From contig NC_015914.1 of NCBI RefSeq assembly GCF_000222485.1, positions 1,798,001 to 1,862,000 on the forward strand: DNA of 64,000 bases, in the 5' to 3' direction. Made by a program: the position numbers and the translations under genes. The notes beneath the pieces are model-generated. The model saw nothing but the letters and a program-made list of their open reading frames with translations, did no database searches and was not told where the DNA came from. Origin of the DNA: Cyclobacterium marinum DSM 745. Its GTDB lineage: Bacteria; Bacteroidota; Bacteroidia; Cytophagales; Cyclobacteriaceae. This document shows, in pieces, positions 46,242 to 54,117 of the stretch (within the stretch, counting starts at the first letter, position 1; each line of letters begins with the position of its first letter).

Positions 46242-46909
46242 AGTTTTTCGTCAATGAGGCTTTTGGCGTTAGTTCCCAAAACTTCTTTCACGCATTCGTT
46301 CAGGTATTTGTCTGAAACGTACAGTAGTTGTGCATAAGCGGAAACCTCGTGATACTCTGAAAAATGTTTATCAATCCTTTTTTTGAATTTATAGACTAAG
46401 GCGGCTTTTTGGTTGTTGTCGGAAATAAACGTTTTGATATTGCATTTCCCGTCACAATAAACAAAAAAGGTATTTAGAAGCGACAATATAGCTTCTTCTC
46501 TGTGGGGTAAGTTAGTACTAAGGAGTTCATCTAGCATTTCAAGAATAGACTGTACTCTCTTTTCAATGCCGGGGGAAAGATTTATCTTGGGAATTTCATC
46601 GATAGACTTGAAAAAACGCACCTGGGTAATGTGAAGATTTTTGAAAGCAGGATACTCCAAAACACTTTTAGGCAAGTAAAGCAGGTATCCTGAGGATGCT
46701 GAAGTTCCATTTTTATGAATTTTCCAATCAAAGTCCGGGGTTAGGAAGAAAACCGAATTTGATACGTTTTTGTATTTTATTTTGTTTATTTCGATATACT
46801 TAATGCCGTTTTGAATCCAGCACAATGTATAATAATCTTCTACGCTTCGCTTTGAAGTGACCTTTTTGAGTATTGGTGATATTTTTATTGTTTGTATTGT
46901 CATTCCCAT
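46242..46909 (-). pseudogene. AraC-family regulator, 5' part (split by IS66)
   Basis: The minus strand encodes a cupin-like sensor domain and the first helix-turn-helix (KKRIDKHFSEYHEVSAYAQ, then YVSDKYLNECVKEVLGTNAK) of an AraC activator, ending in the IS66 terminus after SLIDEKL. Start codons at 46909 or 46903 are preferred over a TTG at 46921. Joined with 43716-43871, the intact protein would be about 270 residues, the normal AraC length. It presumably regulated the SDR-cupin genes. Confidence 0.85.
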
Positions 46910-46918
46910 ATTACTGGA

Positions 46919-46999
46919 CAATAGGGTATCTACTGTTTGAAGAAGACAATATAAGGACTAGTTACGCTTATTCAAATTGATAGATACCTGGTGTTAGCC
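46919..46999 (-). repeat. Short attC-like site
   Basis: GGTATCTACTG on the left and GATAGATACC on the right form short arms and the right end is GTGTTAGCC. The site is shorter than the others and the call is weaker. Confidence 0.35.
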
Positions 47000-47013
47000 A
47001 CCATTTTTATTTT

Positions 47014-47445
47014 TTAAATTATCCATTTGATGATTGTCACAATTCCTACAATTGCTGAAATAATTGCTATCAATATTGCACTTATACAGCCAAATTTCAT
47101 TGTCTTGTCCGTCCAAGTTTCCACATAGGGCTCTTGTTTGACATTAGTTCGAATTTCGTTTGTAGGCTCAACGTACTGAATGTAAGTAGAGCAATCATCA
47201 TCAACCCAATCTTCGTCAAACCCTAAAGGAAAAACTGACTTTTCTGTTTCATTTTTTAATAGTCCTTCTGTGTCTCTTGCAGCTTTTAGAAGATCTATTG
47301 CAAAGAGCTCAAGTCCTTGTTTATTTGCTTTTATAAAGCTTTCGTCAGGCCCGCCACCGTATTCGAATATGCCGAAATAGGCTTTTTCCTTTCGGTCTTC
47401 TTTTTCCAGCTTGTCAATAATATTCTGAAGGTCTTCTTTATTCAC
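47014..47445 (-). CDS. Hypothetical protein with a C-terminal membrane anchor
   Basis: The 143-residue protein has a soluble N-terminal part with a YGGGPDESFIKANKQGLELF segment resembling Imm-type domains, followed by one C-terminal hydrophobic helix (ISAILIAIISAIVGIVTIIK). It is probably tail-anchored. The function is unknown. It is a lone cassette gene bounded by palindromes. Confidence 0.55.
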   Translation of the reverse strand: MNKEDLQNIIDKLEKEDRKEKAYFGIFEYGGGPDESFIKANKQGLELFAIDLLKAARDTEGLLKNETEKSVFPLGFDEDWVDDDCSTYIQYVEPTNEIRTNVKQEPYVETWTDKTMKFGCISAILIAIISAIVGIVTIIKWII

Positions 47446-47469
47446 AAATTGTGTTTCTTTAAATGGTGG

Positions 47470-47595
47470 CTAACGTTAAGTCAGATTGGCGTCGGGCCTT
47501 TTTCGTGTCCTTCACCCGGGCCTGACTCCAATCGTTCCGGCTAAAAAGCGTTGCTGTCCCGTAGGGCAGCTATGATTTTTTAGCCATTGTTAGGC
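47470..47595 (-). repeat. Double attC-like site with shared 60-base module
   Basis: The left module (47472-47531, GATTGGCGTCGGGCC arm pairing with GGGCCTGACTCCAATC) is repeated with one difference at 51321-51380. The right module has GGCTAAAAA pairing with TTTTTTAGCC and ends in GTTAGGC, a perfect GTTRRRY box. On the minus strand the stop of the 47590-48399 gene lies inside GCCTAAC. Confidence 0.6.
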
Positions 47596-48399
47596 TTTGG
47601 TTTTTATTTCTTTATTCATTCTGTCTTCAAGTTTTCTAATTCGCTCCCAATTCGTTTTACCTGTCGAGTTATTTTTTAATTGAGCAAATTGTTCCCAAAA
47701 GTCAGATTCTCTTTCCTTATGTTCTTCTATCAATCTTTCTTTATCAATTTGTATTTCTTTCCAATCTTTCTGAACTGCCAAATCTACTTGCTCTTTCATA
47801 CTTTCGAAAAACTGGTTTCCAAACTCTTCTATACTTAATATGAAATCTACATATGGAATTTCAATCCTTCCATTTTTAGCTGTCCAAAGTTTAATTCCGT
47901 TTTCAAGTTCATATTCTGTCTCCCAAACGATTCTAATTTTGTCCTTATTTCTGAAGCATGAAAACTGAGGTCCGCCAATTAAATGACCTGAATTTAAACT
48001 TCTTTTATATGTCCAAGAAATTAATCTGTCATATTCTTCGAAATAGAAGTCGCTATGTTCTTCTTCATCAGTATCGTTCATATCCAACCATTTGTGAGCA
48101 TCATCCAAGAATTGAGAAAGGTTTTCTGTTTTTTGATAAATATCATGAGGTATTGATTCTTTGATAGCATTAAACAGTTTGGTGAAATCTTCAATGAATC
48201 TGACTATCGGATAATCATTATATGGAGTTTTTTTATCGCCAAAGTATTTTAAAGCATCTTTTGAATATTCGTACAAAGTTGAATCAGCCAAATTAAGCCA
48301 TAAATCCCCGTCAGTTAACCAAAACCAACTCATTCTCAAGTCAGACTCTGCTCCCGCAGGTTGAGTTTCATCTATATGTTTTAATTTAAAATTTATCAT
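47590..48399 (-). CDS. DUF5984-like protein
   Basis: The 269-residue protein begins MINFKLKHIDETQPAG and has the segment MSWFWLTDGDLWLNL typical of DUF5984 proteins. The C-terminus is charged and probably helical. The function is unknown; such genes are found in polymorphic-toxin and immunity settings. It has GTTAGGC 14 bases before the start and its stop inside GCCTAAC, so it is a textbook single-gene cassette. Confidence 0.65.
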   Translation of the reverse strand: MINFKLKHIDETQPAGAESDLRMSWFWLTDGDLWLNLADSTLYEYSKDALKYFGDKKTPYNDYPIVRFIEDFTKLFNAIKESIPHDIYQKTENLSQFLDDAHKWLDMNDTDEEEHSDFYFEEYDRLISWTYKRSLNSGHLIGGPQFSCFRNKDKIRIVWETEYELENGIKLWTAKNGRIEIPYVDFILSIEEFGNQFFESMKEQVDLAVQKDWKEIQIDKERLIEEHKERESDFWEQFAQLKNNSTGKTNWERIRKLEDRMNKEIKTKA

Positions 48400-48412
48400 T
48401 TGCTCTAATGAA

Positions 48413-48545
48413 GCCTAACGTTTTGGCGCTTGGCGCAGTGGCGGATTTGGGAGCACTATACTGTCAATACACCACAAAAGTTGATGCAAGGTAGAATGTT
48501 CAATTAATCACTTCACCCGCCATTGAGCTAAACGCCTGTTATTCC
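48413..48545 (-). repeat. attC-like site fused to an intron fragment
   Basis: GCCTAAC at the left is a perfect RYYYAAC box. The GGCGCTTGGCGCAGTGGCGG arm pairs with CCCGCCATTGAGCTAAACGCC. The right end GTTATT is also the last part of the intron reverse transcriptase coding sequence, so the two are joined at the AAC core. Confidence 0.6.
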
Positions 48546-48882
48546 GAACCTGTTCTAGCGCCTGATGGGCACTCCGTTTTGGACGATAACCGTAGGAATC
48601 CTGATGAAAGATCTTTTCCAATCTTACCTCTATCTGATTCTTAATGACCGTTTGAGCTACCCTATCGCTGATCGTTGGAATCCCCAATTGACGCATAGAT
48701 CCATTTTTCTTGGGAATCTCAACTTGTAAGACTGCTGGTGGAAAATAACTACCCGAAGCCAAGCGATTCCAGACTTTATACAAGTGCCGATGTCTTTGCA
48801 TATCATACACTGACATACTTAGTTCATCCACTCCTGCACTCTTCCCTTTCCGCTTTACCTGTAGGTAAGCTTCCCATACCAT
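48534..48882 (-). pseudogene. Group II intron reverse transcriptase, N-terminal fragment
   Basis: The fragment matches the N-terminus of the 52-54 kb intron protein (MVWEAYLQV, GSAGVDELSM, ASGSYFPPAVLQVEIPKKNG, GYRPKRSAHQALEQVRNN) and then continues into cassette-site sequence. An upstream ATG of the homologous frame is followed two codons later by TAA. The palm with YADD and the maturase domain are missing. Confidence 0.85.
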
Positions 48883-49488
48883 TTCTTTGGTAATAGGTAC
48901 TGATTTTGTCTTCTCTAATTAAATCATCCTCTTGCGAGTTGTAAAACTGTTGAAAACTGTATAAGCCAATCCCTTCGCTCCGTTTCTATTACAGAAATTT
49001 CAACACTACTACGGATTGGTCCGTCCCTGAACCAAACATCGCTATTCTGCCTCTAAGTTGATCTTATTGTGCGTTTCACTTGGCATCTTGATCCAGGTTC
49101 CCGAGTTCCGTAAATAAGCCCGAATAAAGGTCATGCCTCCTAAATGATCCCGATGCATCGGGGCCGTCCAGTCAATAAACAGGTTACCACTGAACTCGTA
49201 ATGTTTGTCATACTTCAAACACTTTTGACAGAATGTAGCACTTTCTCAGCCTGCCCTGTTTTTCACAGGGACACTTCATCAGAGGTTCATTTGCATTCAT
49301 CTCCTTTATCCTTACCTGACCACGCTCTTGACGTGGCCTTTTCCATAACGCTCAACACCTTGACTCTTTATCAAAGCACCTTATGGTGGTTTGATGCTCT
49401 CCCCTGTAGGACAACACCGGTGGGTCGGTTCCACCATCTTATAAACAGTTGCATAACGATTTTCAGCCGTTCGTTACTCTCGGCACAC
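48546..49488 (-). mobile_element. Group II intron remnant 5 (5' part)
   Basis: The minus strand starts GTGTGCCGAGAG at 49488 and is homologous along its length to the intron at 52094-53994, including the hairpin and stem sequences in domain I. It is cut at AATAAC inside the reverse transcriptase gene. It contains one copy of the 22-base palindrome that the homologous intron lacks. Confidence 0.8.
49249..49270 (+). repeat. 22-bp palindromic element, copy 3
   Basis: GCCTGCCCTGT, TTTTC, ACAGGG is inserted between TTTCTCA and ACACTTCATCAGAGG. In the homologous intron near 53.78 kb the same flanks (TTCTC, ACACCTCTTCAATGG) are adjacent, which shows that the 22 bases were gained here or lost there. 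Confidence 0.75.
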
Positions 49489-49605
49489 GCAAGAATAGTA
49501 GCCGACTGCGTGAGATTTTCTTATCAAGTTAAACCCAAAGTTGGTGCGGGTTGCAAACCTTGGATTTACCACAGGTTCGGCTATTATTTTTGCACATTGT
49601 TAGCG
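49489..49605 (-). repeat. attC-like half-site beside intron remnant 5
   Basis: GAATAGTAGCCGA (49493-49505) pairs with TCGGCTATTATTTTTGC (49577-49593), and the outer end CATTGTTAGCG carries a GTT box. It is nearly the same hairpin as the one into which the 52-54 kb intron is inserted. The partner end beyond the intron was lost. Confidence 0.55.
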
Positions 49606-49614
49606 GTTTGTTGG

Positions 49615-50655
49615 TTATTCATTCTCTTTGTTTTCAATCAATTGTTTTAACTCTTTTTTGCTTGGCAATACAGTTTGATATTTACTTGCAAAAATTTGCT
49701 CATTATTTTCAGGCAATGTAATTTCTACAAGCGTGTCTTTTTTGTCTTTACATAGGATTATTCCAATTGTTTTGTTCTCAGTATCAAGTTTTACAAATCT
49801 GTCGTAATAGTTGACATACATTTGCATTTGTCCTAAGTCTTGATGTGTTAATTTGCCTATTTTTAAATCAATAACAACAAAACATTGTAATAGTCGATTG
49901 TAAAAAACGAGGTCAACTCTAAAATGTTCCTCGTCAAATGTAAACCTTACCTGTCGTCCAACAAATGTAAATCCCTTGCCCAGTTCAAGTAGAAAGTGCT
50001 CTAATTTATCAATGATTTTTTGTTCTAATTCACTTTCGGAATACTTCTTATTTTCAGGAAGTCCAATAAATTCAAGAATATAAGGGTCTTTCAAGCTATC
50101 TTTTGCTTTGTCAATTATTTGTCCTTTTTCAGAAAGCTCTTTTATTGCATTTTTATCTCGACTTAGTGCTAAACGCTCATAAAGAGAGGTGTCAAATTGT
50201 CTACGTAATTCCCTTAAGCTCCAGTTATTATTCGTAGCTTCGATTTCATAGAATTTTCTTTCGTTAATATTGTCGATACGCATTAAAAACAAATAATGCG
50301 ACCAACTTAATTGGAGGTTGTTATTTGGAATAATTACATCTTCAGATTCAGCAGACACTGTCTGTTGTTTTCCATAAACATTATAAAAGTTCTTCATTTG
50401 TTGAAGATTAGTTACAGAAAATCCTTTGCCAAATTCTGCACTCAATTGTTTTGATAAATCTTTGAGAATTTGCTTTCCATATTCTGCTCGCTCTTTTCCG
50501 TTTTGTTCTTCTTCAACAATCATTCGTCCTATTTCAAAATAGGTGTAAACCATCGTTTTATTGATAGTCTGAACTACACTCTTTCGTGCTTCCTTAAGTA
50601 AATCTACTACTTTTTTGTAGAAGTCAGATTTATTATATTGCTCTATTTTGCTCAT
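49615..50655 (-). CDS. DUF1016/YhcG-type PD-(D/E)xK nuclease
   Basis: The 346-residue protein has the N-terminal DUF1016 helical part (VVQTINKTMVYTYFEIG, then LQQMKNFY) and a C-terminal PD-(D/E)xK domain in which RVDLVFYNRLLQCFVVIDLKIG supplies the Asp and the DxK catalytic motif. YhcG-like proteins are linked to restriction-modification and mobile DNA defence. It stands alone as one cassette, with the stop six bases from an attC-like box. Confidence 0.88.
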   Translation of the reverse strand: MSKIEQYNKSDFYKKVVDLLKEARKSVVQTINKTMVYTYFEIGRMIVEEEQNGKERAEYGKQILKDLSKQLSAEFGKGFSVTNLQQMKNFYNVYGKQQTVSAESEDVIIPNNNLQLSWSHYLFLMRIDNINERKFYEIEATNNNWSLRELRRQFDTSLYERLALSRDKNAIKELSEKGQIIDKAKDSLKDPYILEFIGLPENKKYSESELEQKIIDKLEHFLLELGKGFTFVGRQVRFTFDEEHFRVDLVFYNRLLQCFVVIDLKIGKLTHQDLGQMQMYVNYYDRFVKLDTENKTIGIILCKDKKDTLVEITLPENNEQIFASKYQTVLPSKKELKQLIENKENE

Positions 50656-50719
50656 TCAAAAATCTTTTTCTCAAAGATATTCATTTTATATGTGATGCCA
50701 TTTCATTTTTCCAATAACC

Positions 50720-50850
50720 GCTAACGGCCCTGGCTATGGCAAGTGCGGGATTTTGAAACCGCTTTCTTGTACGCCTACCGTAAATTTATTTAGTTGTAAA
50801 ATCTTCATTTTTAAGCATTCAGCCCGCATTTGCTATAGCCGATGTTGGCT
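50720..50850 (-). repeat. attC-like site
   Basis: CTAACGG at the left and GATGTTGGC at the right bound the arms TGGCTATGGCAAGTGCGGG and CCCGCATTTGCTATAGCC. The stop codon of the 50850-51305 gene touches the GTTGGCTCA end. Confidence 0.55.
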
Positions 50851-51305
50851 CATCGTGCTTTTTTATTTTTTCTTATGTCAAATTCGTCAAAGTCGGTGAA
50901 ATCGTTACTGTTTTCTTCACTTACCTGATAACCTATCAGCCTTTCAAAGTCCTTATTGTCAACAGTTTTAATGAGTGAATTTATTTGGTCAACAATTTCA
51001 TTTTTGTCCTTCGATCTAAATTTCACGAGTAATTCGCTGATTAGCCAACTGTCTCCATTGAAAAGATGAATGCAATACCCTGTCAATTCGTTGTCAAGAT
51101 TGTCAGATCCGTACCAACCTAAGTCAAGATGGTAGTTTTCTTTCTGGATTAGCAGTAGGTCTTCCTGACAGTAAATGTTGAGGAATTTGTCATCTTCAGG
51201 TATGTTGTCTGTAGGATCAATGTCGTAAAATTCATTTCTTCTAACAGACCAGTCAGATGGAAGGTCAAGTGATTGAAGTTTATATGTTGTCTGGTTCGAA
51301 CTCAT
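50850..51305 (-). CDS. Hypothetical cassette protein
   Basis: The 151-residue acidic, soluble protein has no motif I recognise. Its predicted pattern alternates beta strands and helices (LDLPSDWSVRRNEFYDIDP, LNIYCQEDLLLIQKENYH). Genes of this kind are often immunity-like. It starts 15 bases after the GTT end of one palindrome and stops at the end of another. Confidence 0.55.
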   Translation of the reverse strand: MSSNQTTYKLQSLDLPSDWSVRRNEFYDIDPTDNIPEDDKFLNIYCQEDLLLIQKENYHLDLGWYGSDNLDNELTGYCIHLFNGDSWLISELLVKFRSKDKNEIVDQINSLIKTVDNKDFERLIGYQVSEENSNDFTDFDEFDIRKNKKAR

Positions 51306-51318
51306 TTTTGCATGTGCG

Positions 51319-51507
51319 CCAACGTTAAGTCAGATTGGCGTCGGGCCTTTTTCGTGTCCTTCACTCGGGCCTGACTCCAACAACGGTTTGCATATGGCTT
51401 GTGGCGGTTTCGAAGCGCTTTTCTGTTCAACGAAACCAAAACTGGCTACGAAGCGAAAGCCTTGCTGGTAGCCGTTTACCCGCCATAAGCTATATGCGTT
51501 ATTGTGC
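51319..51507 (-). repeat. Double attC-like site, second copy of the 60-base module
   Basis: The left 60 bases (51321-51380) match 47472-47531 with one difference. The right part differs completely, with GCATATGGCTTGTGGCGG pairing with CCGCCATAAGCTATATGC and CAACGG/GTTATTG outer ends. Sharing of one half and replacement of the other at a CAA/AAC junction is what recombination at cassette sites produces. Confidence 0.6.
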
Positions 51508-52065
51508 CTAGTTTTTTATTTTTTTAATGTCAAAATAGCATTCTCTTACAGGGTTTAAATCTGTCAATCCTTTGTCACAAGGGGTTTGTTCTTTTTTCCT
51601 TTGTTCAATTCCCCTGTCGAAGTCTCTCTTAATTTCTGAAATGTTTGTAGCAGGACTTTGAGAACCAACTCCAACTTTCTCTTTATTGACTGAAATCGTT
51701 TCCAATACTTCAAAGTCAATTAGTGCGTCTCTTTGAATATATGTCAAGTCAAGCAGATCAAGGCATTTCGTATTAATCAGTCCGCTTGGAATTTGTCTTC
51801 CGAAAAGTCGATTTTGGTCAATGAAGCTTACTCCAAACCATTGTCCGCCTTCGTCTGTACTAAAGTCCAAGACAATAGCAGTGATTTCCGTACTGTCACT
51901 ATTAAATTTTAATATCTGTCCGAATTTCACAGGAAAGCTTTCAATGTCTAGTCCTGTCCAATTTAGTTGCATCATTTCTGGAATTGATTCTGAGGAAGGC
52001 CTTGTCATGTTATTACAACTTGAAATTAGAAGTCCAATGGTCAGTATGAATGCTATTCTTGTCAT
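51508..52065 (-). CDS. Hypothetical lipoprotein
   Basis: The 185-residue protein has a lipobox (GLLISSC) and then a soluble domain with no recognised family. The C-terminal third is polar with a Lys/Arg-rich part (IKRDFDRGIEQRKKEQTP). It is a cassette gene bounded by the double attC-like site and by the site carrying the complete intron. Confidence 0.55.
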   Translation of the reverse strand: MTRIAFILTIGLLISSCNNMTRPSSESIPEMMQLNWTGLDIESFPVKFGQILKFNSDSTEITAIVLDFSTDEGGQWFGVSFIDQNRLFGRQIPSGLINTKCLDLLDLTYIQRDALIDFEVLETISVNKEKVGVGSQSPATNISEIKRDFDRGIEQRKKEQTPCDKGLTDLNPVRECYFDIKKIKN

Positions 52066-52076
52066 TTTTTCAAATT

Positions 52077-52093
52077 AGCCACAACGTTAAGTA
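52077..52093 (-). repeat. attC-like site, distal end beyond the intron
   Basis: On the minus strand TACTTAACGTTGTGGC directly follows the intron 3' end. Joined to 53995-54108, it completes a palindrome with ends GCCAACAATG and AACGTTGTGGC. Confidence 0.6.
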
Positions 52094-53994
52094 ATCGAGT
52101 AGGCAAAGGGAATTTCGCCCTAAGCCTCTCACAGAACCGTGCTTGAAAGTCTCCCTTCACACGGCTCTTGTTGTACAAATCTAAGCTACTACATTTATTT
52201 CTGAAAATTGCCAATGGTAAAACAAGGTGGGGTATTGACTCCGTACTCTTGCTAACCATTTGTAACCTTTCCTGATACTGGTTTTGTATCGCTTATACCT
52301 TTTCCTTGCCCACCAAACCAATCGCTTACTCAATAATCTGAAGACTTTGGTAAGTTCAAACATCTTAAATTTACCATAATAATGCACCCATCCTCTAATC
52401 ATTGGATTAAGGAATTGAGCCACCCCTACAATACTTTTAAAAGTAAGTTTGTTTACCTTAAGTTCTTCAAGCCTGTCTGCAATTCGTTTTCTTGAACTTA
52501 TACTTATAGCACAATCATAACCTATAAACAGCTTTCCCTTTTTCTTAGAGTAGGCAGTTCTTGGCTGAAAAGAATATCCCAAGAAATCAAATTTGACTGT
52601 TGGGTATTTTCCTCTTCTTCTAAAATCTCGGCAATAGACAATTTTTGTCTTCTGTGGATGTAGTTCTAACCCTACCGATTCCATTCTTTGATGTACCAAT
52701 CGTAATATTTGTTCTGAATGGGATTTTGTGTTACAGTGTAGTATTACATCATCGGCATAACGTGTAAAAACTACATTTTTATCTATCTTTTCTAACCATT
52801 TATCAAAAGCATAATGTAAGAAAAGATTTGCTAATAACGGGCTGATTACTCCACCCTGTGGTGTTCCTTTTCCTTGCTTTTCGATTTGTTGCCCAGATAC
52901 TGTAACAACGGGTGCTTCCAACCATCGTCTGACATAGAGTTTTACCCAGATTTCAGGCACGTGTTTCTCTAAAGCAAGCATCAGTTTATTGTGGTCAATG
53001 TTGTCAAAGAAACCTTTGATATCTAGGTCAATTACCCAATTATGTTTCCAACAGTTATTTCGTACCTCTGACAATGCCTGATGGGCATTTCTATTGGGTC
53101 GATAACCGTAAGAGTTTGTACTGAATATTGCCTCTAATCTTGGCTCAATGAACATTTTGACAACCATCTGCCCAACTCTGTCACTGATTGTGGGAACGCC
53201 CAATTTACGGACTGCACCGTCTTTCTTGGGTATTTCCACTTCTTTGACTGCTGGGGGAAAATAACTCCCTGATGACATACGATTCCAAAGTTTGTACAAA
53301 TGTTTTCTACGGTCCACATCGAATTTTTCCATACTTATCGCATCAACTCCTGCACTCCCTTTGTTGGAACGCACTTTTTGATAAGCCTCCCAAACCATTT
53401 GGCGACTTATAGGTATTGATTTTGTTTCATTCCATAAATTCATCCTCATTCTTATGAGTTGGTTAATAAAATGTAACTGTACAACTTGACCCCTTTGCTC
53501 CATTCCCATTACAGAAATCTCAACGCTATTACAAGTCAATCTGTCTCTACACACACTATCGGTTTTCTACCTCTAAGTTGATCTTATTGTGTATTTCCCT
53601 TGGCATTTGTGTGTAGTTTCCCAAGTTCCGTAAATAAGCCTGAATAAAGTTCTTGCCATCTGAATGACGCCAGCCTTACAGAAGATAAATAGGTTAACTC
53701 TGTAATTAATGTTATCACTAACATCACTTTTAACTCCGTATCATACTTCGTAGCTTTTGACTGGGGGTTCCTACTTCTCGACACCTCTTCAATGGTTTAC
53801 TTTCGTTCAACTCCTTTATTCGTACCTGCTAGCCTCTTTGGACTAGATTCTCCTAAACGCTCAGCACCAAGACTATTAATCAAAGCACCTTTAGGTGGTT
53901 TAGAGCCATCGCCTATACAACGACCCTGATGGACCTACCATCATCTTATTTAAAGCATTCAACCTTTTATTGCCGTGGTTGATTCTTGGCACAC
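52094..53994 (-). mobile_element. Complete group II intron inside a cassette site
   Basis: The minus strand begins GTGTGCCAAGA at 53994 (GUGYG consensus) and ends GCCTACTCGAT at 52094, 1901 bases later. It encodes one reverse transcriptase/maturase and a canonical 34-base domain V at 52134-52167 (GAGCCGTGTGAA arm with TTCAAGCACGGTTC). Its flanks form the two ends of one palindrome. The absence of an endonuclease domain and the insertion after a hairpin recall class C (IIC-attC) introns. Confidence 0.85.
52181..53443 (-). CDS. ltrA: Group II intron reverse transcriptase/maturase
   Basis: I start at the Met at 53443 (MNLWNETKSIPIS), since the extra 37 codons upstream show no family similarity. 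The roughly 420-residue protein has the RT blocks GSAGVDAIS, VPTISDRVGQ, GYRPNRNAHQAL, the catalytic YADD (FTRYADDVILHC) and GTPQGGVISPLLANL, followed by the X/maturase domain (MIRGWVHYYGKF). There is no HNH endonuclease domain. It splices the intron and primes its mobility. The frame is intact. Confidence 0.93.
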   Translation of the reverse strand: MNLWNETKSIPISRQMVWEAYQKVRSNKGSAGVDAISMEKFDVDRRKHLYKLWNRMSSGSYFPPAVKEVEIPKKDGAVRKLGVPTISDRVGQMVVKMFIEPRLEAIFSTNSYGYRPNRNAHQALSEVRNNCWKHNWVIDLDIKGFFDNIDHNKLMLALEKHVPEIWVKLYVRRWLEAPVVTVSGQQIEKQGKGTPQGGVISPLLANLFLHYAFDKWLEKIDKNVVFTRYADDVILHCNTKSHSEQILRLVHQRMESVGLELHPQKTKIVYCRDFRRRGKYPTVKFDFLGYSFQPRTAYSKKKGKLFIGYDCAISISSRKRIADRLEELKVNKLTFKSIVGVAQFLNPMIRGWVHYYGKFKMFELTKVFRLLSKRLVWWARKRYKRYKTSIRKGYKWLARVRSQYPTLFYHWQFSEINVVA

Positions 53995-54108
53995 TAAGAA
54001 TAGTAGCCGACTGCGTGGCACTTTCCTGTCAAGTTACAGAAAAGTTGAAGCGGGCTACAACCCTTGAATTTACTACTATCTCGGCTATTATTTTTATACA
54101 TTGTTGGC
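53995..54108 (-). repeat. attC-like site, proximal part with hairpin
   Basis: On the minus strand GCCAACAATG opens the site; TAATAGCCGA pairs with TCGGCTACTATT about 60 bases on, just before the intron. Rejoined with 52077-52093, the arms AAAAATAATAGCCGA and TCGGCTACTATTCTTA extend to matching GCCAACAATG/AACGTTGTGGC ends. Confidence 0.6.
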
Positions 54109-54117
54109 ATTAGTACT

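Noticed and set aside
38371..48882. The N-terminal (48.5 kb) and C-terminal (38.4 kb) reverse transcriptase fragments as two halves of one split intron
   Set aside because: The C-terminal fragment has a GIIM-type maturase and a GAACCGCC domain V, whereas the N-terminal fragment matches the intron at 52-54 kb with a different domain V. They come from different intron types.
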